Origin: Pontibacter chinhatensis
GTDB taxonomy: Bacteria > Bacteroidota > Bacteroidia > Cytophagales > Hymenobacteraceae
NCBI RefSeq assembly: GCF_900113285.1
Contig: NZ_FOOT01000001.1
Span: 1,116,001 to 1,180,000 of the forward strand
Reading direction: 5' to 3'
Length of the DNA stretch: 64,000 nucleotides
The notes under the pieces were generated by a model. The model was given only the letters and a program-made list of their open reading frames with translations, made no database searches and had not been told where the DNA came from. Made by a program: the position numbers and the translations under genes. Positions 34,441 through 43,270 of the stretch are shown one piece after another. The stretch's first letter is position 1, and each line of letters opens with the position of its first letter.

Positions 34441-37400
34441 TCAGCTTGCTATCACCTCCACTTTGCTGACGCCCCCTGCCTGTCGCTGTACTTTGATCTG
34501 GGTGCTGATGCGCTCTTTCAGCGCCTCCACGTGCGAAATTATGCCGATCATCTTGCCGCTGGCCTGCAGGTTCTCCAGGGTGGAGATGGCAGCGTCCAGC
34601 GTTTCTGCATCCAGCGTACCGAAGCCTTCATCAATAAACAGGGAGTTGATCTGCGTACGACGACCTGCCAGGTCAGATAGGCCTAGCGCCAGCGCCAGAC
34701 TTACCAGGAAGCTCTCACCGCCCGACAGCGTGTTCATCGGGCGAACAGCCTTGGCCTGGTACATGTCCACAATCAACAGCTCCAGGTCTTCGGCTGCGGA
34801 TTTGAGGATGCGGTAGCGGTCGTTTAGCTTCTGCAGGTGGCGGTTGGCCAGCTCCACCAGCCGTGCCAGCGTGAGCCCCTGCGCAAAACGACTGAACTTG
34901 TTGCCGTCGGCAGAGCCAATCAGGTCGGCCAGCTGCGACCAGCGATGGCACACCTGCAGCTGCGTTTTCAGCTGTTCGGCCAGTTCCCGGTTTTTCTCGC
35001 GCTGCTGCGCGTCCTGGTCCAGGCGCTCCTGCTGGCGGGCCCGCTGGGAGATCAGCTCCCGCTGCTGTTCTGTTTTCTGCCGATGCTGCGCCTGCAGGGT
35101 TTCCATACTTTCCTCGGTCAGCTGCATTTGCTGCAATTGCCTTAGCCCCTGCTGCACATCGCTTAAAGATTTGCGAAGCTCGGTCAGGTGCTTTTCGGTC
35201 TGGGCTTTCAGGTTTGCCAGGCGGTCGGCTTCGTCGCGGTGCAACAGCATCTGGCTCAACGCCTCAATCGTTTCGATGCCTTTTTGTTGGAGCACATGCA
35301 GCAGCCCTCGGCGTAAATCCTCTAGCTTTGATTGGTTCTGCTGCTGCTGTTGCAGGCATTCCGTTTGCCGTGCTCGGGCTTGCTGTAGTTCCTGCTGTTT
35401 CTGCAAGAGCTGGCGGCGCGCTTCCTCCGCCTGTGTGGCGCGTGCTTTCAGTTCCTGGCCGGCCAACGTGCGTTCCTGCTCCGTATTTTTATCCCCAAAC
35501 AAAGTATAACGTTCGGTCTTGAGGTGAGTAAGCTGTTGGTGTTCCTCTCTAAGTACCTGCTGTCGTTCCTTAAGCTCTTCACTCTTTTCATTTACCCTCA
35601 CTGTCAGGTGCTTTACTTGTTCTGACAGAGAAGTTTGAAGCTTCTCTATACTTTCCAGCGCCTGCTGCTTCTTAGCATAGGCCGCCGCTTGCTGCTCCAA
35701 GGTCTGCAGCAACGTATGGCGCTCGTCTGGTTTATACTTCAGGCCAAAGGTAGCGGCAAAGGATTCGGCCGTTTGGGTGTGCGCCTGCTGCTGTTCCAGC
35801 TCATCGGCAAGTTTTTCCTGAAGCTTTTGCAGCTGGTTTTGCAGGAGCTTATCCGATGCCTGCAGTTGGTTTGATTGGCCCTGCGCCTGTACCTGCGCCT
35901 CCCGTAGCTGCTGGTTCTGGTGGTTTATACTTTCAAGCTCGCGGCTCAGGCCACGAGCCTGCGCCAGTTGCTGCTGCAAGGCCGAGGCTGACTGTTGTTG
36001 CGCCTGCTTCAGCTGGGCCAGCTGCGCTACATCTGCTATACTTACACGTTGCGGAAGCCCCTCTGCAAGCTGCTCAAAAGTATAACCGAGGCGATTCAGT
36101 TCACTTTCTGTTTCTGATTTGGCTGTAGTGCCCAACTGCAGTTTCTGCTCCAGCGAGCCGAGTTGCAGTTGCAGCTGGTTTATACCTTGCTCCAGCTCCT
36201 TGACCAGTTCCAGCTGCCTGTCGCGCTTCTGCACTTCTTCCGGCAGGTCAAAAGCATAACCATTCTCGGCGAAAGGGTGATGCGTGGAGCCACAAAGCGG
36301 GCAAGGTTCCTCCTTAGTCAACGTATGGCGGGCCTCTTCGTACTGCTGTATCTGCTGCTGCAGAGCCACCAGTTTCTGCAGCGCTTGCAGATGTTCATCG
36401 GCCTGTTTATACTTCGCTTGGTTGTCCTGTAGCGTTGCACGTGCCTGTTCCTGCTGCTGCCTTAGCTGCGAAAGGTGTTCGTTTATACGTTGGAGCTTTT
36501 GGTGCTGCCCCGCGTGCTGCTGCGCCAGCTCCTGCAGGCGCTCATATCGGGCCACCAACGCCGGCTGCGACTGAGACGCCTGCTCCAGTTCCTCCATACT
36601 TTTGTCGGCCAGTATGCTTTGCAGCGCTGCGAGCTTTTCCTCTTTCTGCTGCTGCAGCTGCTTCTGTTGCGCCTGTTGCTGCGCTTGTTGCTGCTGCAGG
36701 TCGGCCAGCTGTGTTGCCTCCCGCTGGCGTTGCTGCTCAAGCTCCTGCTGCTCCTGCTGGTTGCCCCTGATGCGCTGCTCTACCTCCTGCAAATCGCGGA
36801 GGGTGGCTTTGAACTCCGGCAGGTGCTCTTTTAAATCCTGTAGCTGGGCGTGCTGCTCCAGCCAGGCTTTTATACTTGTCGCCTCCTGCGTCAGCTTCTC
36901 CAGTTCCTGCTGCCTGGCCTGCAGCTGGGCTTGCTCCTGCTGCAGTTGCTGCTCAAAGCCCACATAGGCGTTCTTGTTTTTGCTGTAAGCTTCGCGGATA
37001 GTACTGATTTGGTGATCCAACCTCGAAACCTGCGCCAGCAGCGGCTCCAGTTTCTGCACGGCCTCCTCCTGCTGCTGATGCACCTTGGTAGCTTCGGTGG
37101 CTATTTTCCCAGCGGCTTCCAGCTCTGTTTCCAATACCGGCACGCGCTTTTGCAGCGTTTGCAGCTGCTCCTGCACCTCGGCCACTTTGCTGTTAGCACT
37201 ACGGATTTCGGCTAACTCGCCTACAAACTGGTGTGCCTGCTCATGCTGGTGCAGCTTGATGAACTCCGGCTGCAACTGCGCCAGTTTCTGCTCCTGCACC
37301 TGCAGCGCCTGCTGGTGCTGCTGTTGTCTGGCCTGTAGCTGGGCCACCTGCTGCAGCCACTGTAGTTTCTGTTGCAGGCCTACAATATCTGTTTGAAGTA

Positions 37401-38094
37401 TGGCTTCCTGCCCGGCCAGTTCTTTTATACTTTGCGCATAGGCCTCGCGCTGCTCCTCGGGCAGAAGTTGGGTGTTCTTCAGCAGCTGCTCCAGGCCCTC
37501 ATACTTCAGCCGCTCCTGCTTCGCCTTCTCATAGGCAAATCTGGAGATCTCCGAATAGATACCAGTATCCGTGATTTTCTCCAGGAGGCCACTGCGCTCG
37601 TTGGGGCTGGCCTTCAGGAAGCGGGCAAAATCGCCCTGCGAGAGCATCACCGAGCGCAGAAACTGGTTATAGTCCAGGCCGCACAATACAGCCACTTTAC
37701 CCGGCACCTCGCTGGGCTTTAAATCGAACAGCTCATCCTCCTCAAAGGCATACAGCTCCATGTGCACCGGCTGTATGTTGCCGTCCACCTTGCCCCGGCT
37801 GCGGCGCAGGTGCCACTTGGAGCGGTAGCGCTTGCCGTTGGCCGCAAACTCCACCTCCGAAAAGCTCTCAGCCGTGTGGCGCGTCATCAGCTCCAGCGGC
37901 TTGTCGTTGCTGTGGCGGTGCACCAGCCCGTAGAGGCCCACCGTAATGGCATCCAGAATGGTAGTTTTGCCCGCGCCGGTAGGGCCGGTAATAGCAAACA
38001 AGCCCGCCTCTGCCAGCGGACTCTGGTCGAAACGGATTTCGTGCTCACCTTTCAGCGAGTTCAGGTTCTGGAAGCGTACGGAGAGAATTTTCAT
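34441..38094 (-). CDS. sbcC: exonuclease SbcC (Rad50-like ATPase)
   Basis: 1217 residues. Walker A GPTGAGKTT (about 38-46), a long Gln-rich coiled coil, the zinc hook CPLCGSTHHP near the middle, signature NTLSGGESFLVSLALALGLS, and Walker B LFIDEGFGTLD. With SbcD it forms the SMC-like nuclease that cuts DNA hairpins and protein-blocked ends. The coiled coil is unusually rich in Gln and Leu codons, which creates long false reading frames on the opposite strand. Its ATG overlaps the stop of the gene upstream (ATGA at 38091-38094), so it is translationally coupled to that gene and not directly to sbcD. Confidence 0.95.
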   Translation of the reverse strand: MKILSVRFQNLNSLKGEHEIRFDQSPLAEAGLFAITGPTGAGKTTILDAITVGLYGLVHRHSNDKPLELMTRHTAESFSEVEFAANGKRYRSKWHLRRSRGKVDGNIQPVHMELYAFEEDELFDLKPSEVPGKVAVLCGLDYNQFLRSVMLSQGDFARFLKASPNERSGLLEKITDTGIYSEISRFAYEKAKQERLKYEGLEQLLKNTQLLPEEQREAYAQSIKELAGQEAILQTDIVGLQQKLQWLQQVAQLQARQQQHQQALQVQEQKLAQLQPEFIKLHQHEQAHQFVGELAEIRSANSKVAEVQEQLQTLQKRVPVLETELEAAGKIATEATKVHQQQEEAVQKLEPLLAQVSRLDHQISTIREAYSKNKNAYVGFEQQLQQEQAQLQARQQELEKLTQEATSIKAWLEQHAQLQDLKEHLPEFKATLRDLQEVEQRIRGNQQEQQELEQQRQREATQLADLQQQQAQQQAQQKQLQQQKEEKLAALQSILADKSMEELEQASQSQPALVARYERLQELAQQHAGQHQKLQRINEHLSQLRQQQEQARATLQDNQAKYKQADEHLQALQKLVALQQQIQQYEEARHTLTKEEPCPLCGSTHHPFAENGYAFDLPEEVQKRDRQLELVKELEQGINQLQLQLGSLEQKLQLGTTAKSETESELNRLGYTFEQLAEGLPQRVSIADVAQLAQLKQAQQQSASALQQQLAQARGLSRELESINHQNQQLREAQVQAQGQSNQLQASDKLLQNQLQKLQEKLADELEQQQAHTQTAESFAATFGLKYKPDERHTLLQTLEQQAAAYAKKQQALESIEKLQTSLSEQVKHLTVRVNEKSEELKERQQVLREEHQQLTHLKTERYTLFGDKNTEQERTLAGQELKARATQAEEARRQLLQKQQELQQARARQTECLQQQQQNQSKLEDLRRGLLHVLQQKGIETIEALSQMLLHRDEADRLANLKAQTEKHLTELRKSLSDVQQGLRQLQQMQLTEESMETLQAQHRQKTEQQRELISQRARQQERLDQDAQQREKNRELAEQLKTQLQVCHRWSQLADLIGSADGNKFSRFAQGLTLARLVELANRHLQKLNDRYRILKSAAEDLELLIVDMYQAKAVRPMNTLSGGESFLVSLALALGLSDLAGRRTQINSLFIDEGFGTLDAETLDAAISTLENLQASGKMIGIISHVEALKERISTQIKVQRQAGGVSKVEVIAS

Positions 38095-38585
38095 GGGTGA
38101 ACTATATGTGTTTCAGTAGGGAACCTAAGGCTGATAAGCTCGGCCAGCCTGCGGGTATCTTCTGGGTTTGTTCTGAAATTTAAAGTATAAACAACCTGGT
38201 TGTTTCTGTATAGCTTTAGCCTGCTGTTTCCTAAAGGCCAGAGCCTATCAGACCGCCACCAAATTTCTTTTAAAGTTTGCTCGGCATTTTCAGGTTCAAT
38301 AGCTGCCTTATCTACTTTAGACAAATCGTATGCTTCTTTCCTGAACCATGGCCGAAAGAAGTAAAAGCTAAGCAGGGAGCCTTCGAGGCGTACTTTACAA
38401 TCGTATGCGTTCGGGATGAAATGCAGGAGCAAACCAGCCGGAACACCGCCTGCTATCGTTAGTAACCAATTCTCTGAGAAAGCATACACAAGTGCAGCCA
38501 CCACCAGTGTTTTAGGGAAGATGCTGTAGCAATTAACCGGAAACCTGGACTCGAAGGTATCGGTTGCTTTCATGATATCTTTCAT
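38091..38585 (-). CDS. small membrane protein of unknown function inserted between sbcD and sbcC
   Basis: About 164 residues if started at 38585 (MKDIMKATDTFES) or 160 from 38573. Hydrophobic helices at about 22-55, then a soluble domain (KVRLEGSLLSFYFFRPW, VVYTLNFRTNPEDTRRLAELI) that resembles the PH-like fold of YcxB-type proteins, though this is weak. It overlaps the end of the upstream secreted-protein gene by about 50 bases and the sbcC start by 4. Reading frame length alone would allow a much longer form back to 38807; the overlap makes that unlikely. Confidence 0.6.
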   Translation of the reverse strand: MKDIMKATDTFESRFPVNCYSIFPKTLVVAALVYAFSENWLLTIAGGVPAGLLLHFIPNAYDCKVRLEGSLLSFYFFRPWFRKEAYDLSKVDKAAIEPENAEQTLKEIWWRSDRLWPLGNSRLKLYRNNQVVYTLNFRTNPEDTRRLAELISLRFPTETHIVHP

Positions 38586-39177
38586 AGAACCTGACCTGTT
38601 CTTCTGTGTTGGACAGGATAACGAATTTGCCAAAGTATAAAGAACCCTGGTTTTCGTCTTCCATACCGTAGAGCGCATAATAATCCCCAGTTTTCTCCGC
38701 TCCGTGTAGGGTGATGTTAAAATCTTCCTCACTGCGGTCAGTAAAGCTATGGATAGTAGCCCCATCCACCAAGATAAGGGTATTGGAGTAAAGCTTATAA
38801 GTGTCACCGGACACAGACTTCAGCACGCCGATTAGCAGGTTATCTTTTGTCCGGTAGAGCTTCTCCTCCAGTATAGTATGGTTCTGCCTCAGTTGCGCCT
38901 GCAACTTTTTCGTTCTGACCTGCTTTTTGATGAAACTTTCCTCCGCACATGCCGCCCTTTCTCGCTGATGTTGTAAAGCCGCTTCTTCATGGACCGGTTC
39001 CAGCGGAAATTCCCCTGCATCTTTTAAGGTAACCGTATAAGCCGCTGTTGTTACAGAACCATTTTTTAAATGATGCACATATTCCTTTTTATACCTGCCA
39101 CACAACTCCGTTGACTTCAGGGTTTGTGCCTTTGCCAGGCATGGCAACAGAAGTATAAATAACAGGAGGTTCTTCAT
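38533..39177 (-). CDS. secreted protein of unknown function
   Basis: 214 residues with a signal peptide (MKNLLLFILLLPCLAKAQ). The mature part has an alpha-helical, charged segment with Cys and then beta-like strands (LIGVLKSVSGDTYKLYSNTLILVDGATIHSF). I do not recognise the family. Downstream, the overlapping membrane-protein gene begins inside it. Both lie between sbcD and sbcC on the same strand, so all four may be one transcript although the function is not obviously linked to DNA repair. Confidence 0.65.
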   Translation of the reverse strand: MKNLLLFILLLPCLAKAQTLKSTELCGRYKKEYVHHLKNGSVTTAAYTVTLKDAGEFPLEPVHEEAALQHQRERAACAEESFIKKQVRTKKLQAQLRQNHTILEEKLYRTKDNLLIGVLKSVSGDTYKLYSNTLILVDGATIHSFTDRSEEDFNITLHGAEKTGDYYALYGMEDENQGSLYFGKFVILSNTEEQVRFYERYHESNRYLRVQVSG

Positions 39178-39197
39178 GTGCTATACTTTATACTTAT

Positions 39198-39263
39198 CGG
39201 AATCTGGATTTGAACACGCTGCCCATACTTTATCTGGAATATTACCGCTAGATTACACCAGTT
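39198..39263 (-). pseudogene. tRNA-like relic
   Basis: Read on the minus strand, the sequence has a D-arm-like block (TCTAGCGGTAATATTCCAGA), a T-loop-like block (GTTCAAATCC) and spacing close to a tRNA of about 70 bases. However, the T stem and anticodon stem do not pair properly, and an AAGTATG word sits where the anticodon arm should be. It looks like a degraded or disrupted tRNA gene, perhaps of tRNA-Gln type. A chance resemblance is possible. Confidence 0.35.
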
Positions 39264-39308
39264 GAAGAGACACTATAAGCTCCCAAGACTTTCTAACTTT
39301 TTAGCCTT

Positions 39309-40541
39309 CTAACTTTCCAGCTCCTCCTGCCCCATCAGCTCCAGCAGCTCCGAGAAAGTGGCCACCAGTTCCGAATGGTCCGCATCGGGGAAGGCGCTCT
39401 CACAACGTTTGAGGAACACGTCCTGCTCGCGGAGGGTGTGCAGATCAGCCTCTTCCTGCACCTGCTGCTCCAGGGTTTGGGCGGCTTTCTGAATAATAGG
39501 CGGACGGTGAATAAGCAGTTGCAGCTCGTCTTTTTTCAGGTGCAGCACCTCTTCCAGTTGCTGGTTCAGGTCGGGCAGGTGTGCTTCCAACTCCAGCTGT
39601 ATTTCGGCCCAGGCCGTGAGCGTGTAGGCTCTGTTATCGTACAGGGCTATCTGCTGCTTCACCTTCTCCAGCGGCCCTTTAAAGCGCACCAGTTGGCGGC
39701 AAACAGGTATCGCTACCTCGCGCAGGTCAGTCAGTTTGCCTTCTTCAAAATCAAGTATAAAAACTACCTTCTTGTCCGTCACCTCACTAAAGCTAAGCGG
39801 AATCGGTGAGCCCGAGTAGCGGATGTGGTGGCGGTTATTTACCTGCTGCGGGCGGTGCAAATGGCCCAGGGCCACGTAGTCGAACTCCTGCGGAAACTGG
39901 TCGGCTCCTATCTGGCCCAAATTGCCTACGTGGATTTCCTTCTCGCTTTCGGACGCCGAGCCGCCGGCGGCAAACAAATGGCCCATGGCCACCACCGGTA
40001 TACTTTGCTGTTTATACGTTTGGATATGCGGCACAAAGGCCTGGTAATGCGCGGCGATGCCCTGCTTGATGCGCTGCTCCCGCTCCTCAAAGCTCTCGCC
40101 AGGCACAGACAAACGCACGTCGCGGTCGCGGAGGAAAGGCACGGCACAGACGGCCAACTGCACCTCCCCCTGCTCGTTTTTCAGCTCGATGAGTTCATCC
40201 AACGGATCAGAAGAGGCCCCTCCAATGACGTAAATATTGAAGCACTCGAGCAGTTCCCTTGGAGCGTTAAGCGTAGAAACGGAATCGTGGTTGCCCCCCG
40301 TGATGATGATATGGCGGCAGCAGGTAGCGCATACTTTCCGCAGAAAGTCATAGTATAACTTTAGCGCGGTGTTGGAGGGAGCGCCGCTGTCGAACACGTC
40401 GCCGGACATCAGCAGGACCTCTACCCGCTCCTGCTCGATGGTTTGCAGCAGCCAGTTCAGAAAATGCTGGTGTTCTTCGGTGCGTTCGAGGTTAACGAGG
40501 CGCTGGCCCAGGTGCCAGTCTGAGGTGTGTAGTACGCGCAT
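39309..40541 (-). CDS. sbcD: exonuclease SbcD (Mre11-like nuclease)
   Basis: 410 residues. Metallophosphoesterase motifs in order: HTSDWHLGQ, MSGDVFDSG, TGGNHDSV, VVAMGHLF and ALGHLHRPQ, followed by the DNA-binding cap (PIPLSFSE, LDFEEGKLTDLREV). It forms the SbcCD nuclease with the downstream SbcC. In most bacteria sbcD directly precedes sbcC; here two short genes and a tRNA-like relic intervene. Confidence 0.95.
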   Translation of the reverse strand: MRVLHTSDWHLGQRLVNLERTEEHQHFLNWLLQTIEQERVEVLLMSGDVFDSGAPSNTALKLYYDFLRKVCATCCRHIIITGGNHDSVSTLNAPRELLECFNIYVIGGASSDPLDELIELKNEQGEVQLAVCAVPFLRDRDVRLSVPGESFEEREQRIKQGIAAHYQAFVPHIQTYKQQSIPVVAMGHLFAAGGSASESEKEIHVGNLGQIGADQFPQEFDYVALGHLHRPQQVNNRHHIRYSGSPIPLSFSEVTDKKVVFILDFEEGKLTDLREVAIPVCRQLVRFKGPLEKVKQQIALYDNRAYTLTAWAEIQLELEAHLPDLNQQLEEVLHLKKDELQLLIHRPPIIQKAAQTLEQQVQEEADLHTLREQDVFLKRCESAFPDADHSELVATFSELLELMGQEELES

Positions 40542-40725
40542 AGCTCTTCTTCTCCAAATCCGCCTAAAGATACATCAGAATATAGGAATATGGCAAGAAG
40601 TTTCAGGTGATTATCTCTTTAAAGTATAAAAGTATGGAAATGGCATTTTATACTTTGGGTAAAGAAAAAGGGGCAGCAACAGCGCCATAGCCATTTCCTG
40701 CCCCTCCTTTGCAGATGTTATACTT

Positions 40726-41124
40726 CTATTCCTGCCCGGTTTCGGTGGGCAGACCTGCTTCTTTCAGGGTTTGATAGCCGCCAAGATCGAAGATGTGCTT
40801 AAAGCCGGCCTCTTTCATGAGTTCGGCGGCCTTACCGCTGCGGTTGCCCGAGGCACAGTACAGGTAGTATACTTTGTTTTTATCCCAGTTTTGGATGTCC
40901 TGTGCAAATTCCCCGCCCCTGAAATCCGATAGTGTGGCGCCATCCAGGTGGCCGGCAGCATATTCCTCAGGTGTGCGCACATCCACCACCACTGTTTTGC
41001 TGGTCAGCCGCTGCTCCTTAAACTCATTTGGCGTTAAGCGCTGCACCTGGGCCGGTACCTGCTGTGGCGTGCGGGTGCAGCCAAGCGTAAGCACTGCCAA
41101 CAGGGTTATGATAATTATTCTCAT
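40726..41124 (-). CDS. rhodanese-like lipoprotein
   Basis: 132 residues: lipoprotein signal (lipobox LTLGC), then a single rhodanese domain with VVVDVRTPEEYAAGHLDGA and the active-site loop CASGNRSGKA. Such proteins move sulfane sulfur between thiols, here probably in the periplasm. It lies downstream of an ArsR-type regulator with two cysteines, a context seen for sulfide or persulfide response genes. Confidence 0.9.
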   Translation of the reverse strand: MRIIIITLLAVLTLGCTRTPQQVPAQVQRLTPNEFKEQRLTSKTVVVDVRTPEEYAAGHLDGATLSDFRGGEFAQDIQNWDKNKVYYLYCASGNRSGKAAELMKEAGFKHIFDLGGYQTLKEAGLPTETGQE

Positions 41125-41220
41125 TTCTTATACTTTCTTGCTGATGCTATCCTGTAAAGATAGGTATCCTGTGCTATTTATACTCATACTTTGGCGTGCA
41201 ATGTGAATTCACGACAGGTG

Positions 41221-41520
41221 CTATAGCTTGCCGTGAATACAGCTGATGATGGTGGTAACGGCAGCATTGCTGAGCGAGTAGTAGACATTTTTGCCTTCGC
41301 GCTGCGTCTCCACAAGGCCTTTATCGCGCATGTTGGTCAGGTGGTGCGACAGCAGCGATTGCTCTACCTGCAACACCTCCTGCAACTGGCTCACCGACAG
41401 GCGCTCCCGCTGCTCCAGCAAGTCTATGATGCTAATCCGTACCGGGTGCGCCAAACACTTCAGCACATAGGCAGCTCTCTCCAGCTTCTTCTGGTCCACC
41501 CGAACTTTTAACTTATCCAT
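41221..41520 (-). CDS. ArsR/SmtB family transcriptional regulator, possible sulfur/redox sensor
   Basis: 99 residues, family length. The winged helix shows CLAHPVRISIIDLLEQRERLSVSQLQEVLQVEQSLLSHHLTNMRDKGLVETQREGKNVYYSL. There are exactly two cysteines: Cys22 near the start of the fold (LKCLAHPVR) and Cys94 in the last helix (IISCIHGKL), positions that in BigR/SqrR-type sensors can form a redox pair. The usual metal-site His/Asp/Cys sets are not evident. It precedes the rhodanese gene (about 97-base gap) and has a palindromic operator candidate just upstream. Confidence 0.88.
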   Translation of the reverse strand: MDKLKVRVDQKKLERAAYVLKCLAHPVRISIIDLLEQRERLSVSQLQEVLQVEQSLLSHHLTNMRDKGLVETQREGKNVYYSLSNAAVTTIISCIHGKL

Positions 41521-41550
41521 GTAAGGGTAATCTGTAATATTAGGTTGGAA

Positions 41551-41581
41551 GTATGCATGAACATATTTTCATATGGCATAC
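41551..41581 (-). promoter_or_regulatory. candidate ArsR operator
   Basis: GTATGC (41551-41556) and GCATAC (41576-41581) enclose ATGAA-N6-TTCAT (41557-41572), a nested inverted repeat 31 to 61 bases upstream of the ArsR ATG. Placement and symmetry fit autoregulation; no binding data are implied. Confidence 0.45.
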
Positions 41582-41914
41582 TTTAGTACAATTCCTGTTT
41601 GCTTAAAGTTCCTGCCGCACGACTTAGGTGGATGCTTCAGACCTGATTGGAAAGTATAAAATCATGCTGCTGGTATAGATGGTTTGATCGTGTTCACTGC
41701 CTCTGATCTCGCCATTTGCTATTCTGTTTTCTTCCTCTGCTTGAGCGGTATGCAGATCTCTGTAGCTCGCTATTAATAGCTGTGGCGACATCTGTAAGTA
41801 TATAAGGATAAATTTTAGATCTAGATTGAACTTTATGAAGTTCTGTATAGTTCGGGCTATAACTTTTTTTTCACATGAAACCCTAACACTTAACCACTTA
41901 TCCTTTCCAAGCTA
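41582..41914. other. intergenic region before the T9SS cargo gene
   Basis: About 330 bases without a credible reading frame. It contains AAGTATA words near 41650 and 41796 and an AT-rich stretch before the gene start, with TTG-N19-TAGTTCGG as only a weak promoter match. I see no clear RNA gene. Confidence 0.3.
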
Positions 41915-43204
41915 ATGAAAACAACTTTTACTACTGCCTGCAAAGTGGCTATACTTTGCTTCACCCTTCTTATCAACACCTCGGCCGCTGCCCAAATCAG
42001 TATGGGGCCACGCATCAACACTTACAGCCAGGACTTTAACGGGTTGCCCGCCTCAGGGACTGGTGTTTGGGAAAGTGGTGCATATTATTTTCCCGGATGG
42101 GCTGTTTATCGCTCGATAGCAAATAATCTAATAACTGCCAACAACGGTTCCGGTAATACGGGAGGTCTATTAAGTTATGGGGCTACAGGCTCAACTGAGC
42201 GGGCCTTAGGCTCGATCGCTTCTGCCAATGCTGGTGAGTTCATGTATACTTTGCTCCTGCAGAATAATACGGGTACAGCTATTCAAGCAGTAGAAGTAGA
42301 TTATACAGGGGAACAGTGGCGCCTCATCAATATAAGTGCGCCACAGCACCACCTTACCTTCTGGTACGCTATCAGTAGCGATATAAGTGGTTTTAACACT
42401 ACTTTCAAGTCAAACCAGGGTTGGACAGAAGTGTCGGAGTTAAAGTTTAGTGGACCAAAATATGGAACAAAAGGCACAGAATTAGACGGGAATGCTGCAG
42501 ATAACCGGGAATTACTACGGGCAGTATTGCAAATTGAGGTACCTACTGGTCATTATCTCATGCTTCGATGGCTTGATAGTGACGAGAAGGAAGCTGACCA
42601 CGGCTTAGCCATAGACGATGTAACCGTGACCTGGCATACCCAACCCCAGATGATGCAGATGCCGGCGCCGCTACCGGTAGAACTGGCCTACTTTAGGGCA
42701 AGCGCCAGCAAGGAGCACGTCACGTTGAAGTGGCAAACGGCCAGCGAAGACCAGAACAGCCATTTTGTAGTAGAGCGCAGCCACGATGGAAAGCTTTTTG
42801 AAAGCATTGGTATGGTTGAGGGCAAGGGCACTACGGTAGTTTCCACCAATTATACTTACCTGGATCTGGTGCCGCTGCCAGGCACCTCCTACTACAGGCT
42901 GAAGCAGGTGGACGAGGATGAGACTTATACTTACTCTAACATTGTAGCTGTTACCCGATCAGTAACACAGGAAGTGGCTGTATTTCCCACCATCACCTCT
43001 CATAGGCTAGAAATTAGCTCCGGAACGGGAGTTCAGCAGGTAATGGTGGTGGATGCCATGGGGCGCAGCCACCTGAAAGAGCAGTACCAGAGTGCTATAA
43101 CAAAGTATAGCTTGGACGTAAGCCGGCTTGATAGTGGCACTTATGTGCTTGTGCTGCTGGATATTGAAGGCAAACGCCACGTGAAAAGGTTTGTAAAGCA
43201 ATAG
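41915..43204 (+). CDS. secreted protein with T9SS type A C-terminal sorting domain
   Basis: 429 residues with a signal peptide (MKTTFTTACKVAILCFTLLI, cut near SAAAQ). The N-terminal 230 residues form a beta-rich domain beginning YSQDFNGLPASGTGVWESGAYYFPGW, as in cell-surface or endonuclease/lectin-like Bacteroidota proteins whose function is unknown. A fibronectin-like segment (LPVELAYFRASASKEHVTLKWQTASEDQNSHFVVERS) leads into the sorting domain (VFPTITSHRLEISSG, VDAMGRSHL, SRLDSGTYVLVLL, KRHVKRFVKQ). It should be exported by the type IX system and processed by PorU-type sortases. Confidence 0.88.
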   Translation: MKTTFTTACKVAILCFTLLINTSAAAQISMGPRINTYSQDFNGLPASGTGVWESGAYYFPGWAVYRSIANNLITANNGSGNTGGLLSYGATGSTERALGSIASANAGEFMYTLLLQNNTGTAIQAVEVDYTGEQWRLINISAPQHHLTFWYAISSDISGFNTTFKSNQGWTEVSELKFSGPKYGTKGTELDGNAADNRELLRAVLQIEVPTGHYLMLRWLDSDEKEADHGLAIDDVTVTWHTQPQMMQMPAPLPVELAYFRASASKEHVTLKWQTASEDQNSHFVVERSHDGKLFESIGMVEGKGTTVVSTNYTYLDLVPLPGTSYYRLKQVDEDETYTYSNIVAVTRSVTQEVAVFPTITSHRLEISSGTGVQQVMVVDAMGRSHLKEQYQSAITKYSLDVSRLDSGTYVLVLLDIEGKRHVKRFVKQ

Positions 43205-43270
43205 CAGGCAGGATGGGTTGCAGCATGTTCGGCTAATTTCATACCTTTGGCTTTTCCTGGCCACATAAAT

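Noticed and set aside
34463..38100. Long Cys/Ser/Leu-rich plus-strand frames opposite sbcC
   Set aside because: They mirror the Gln/Leu-rich coiled coil (CTGCAG-type codons) and have no recognisable domain.
38586..38807. Longer form of the small membrane protein gene starting at 38807
   Set aside because: It would overlap more than 270 bases of the secreted-protein gene and adds a non-homologous leader.
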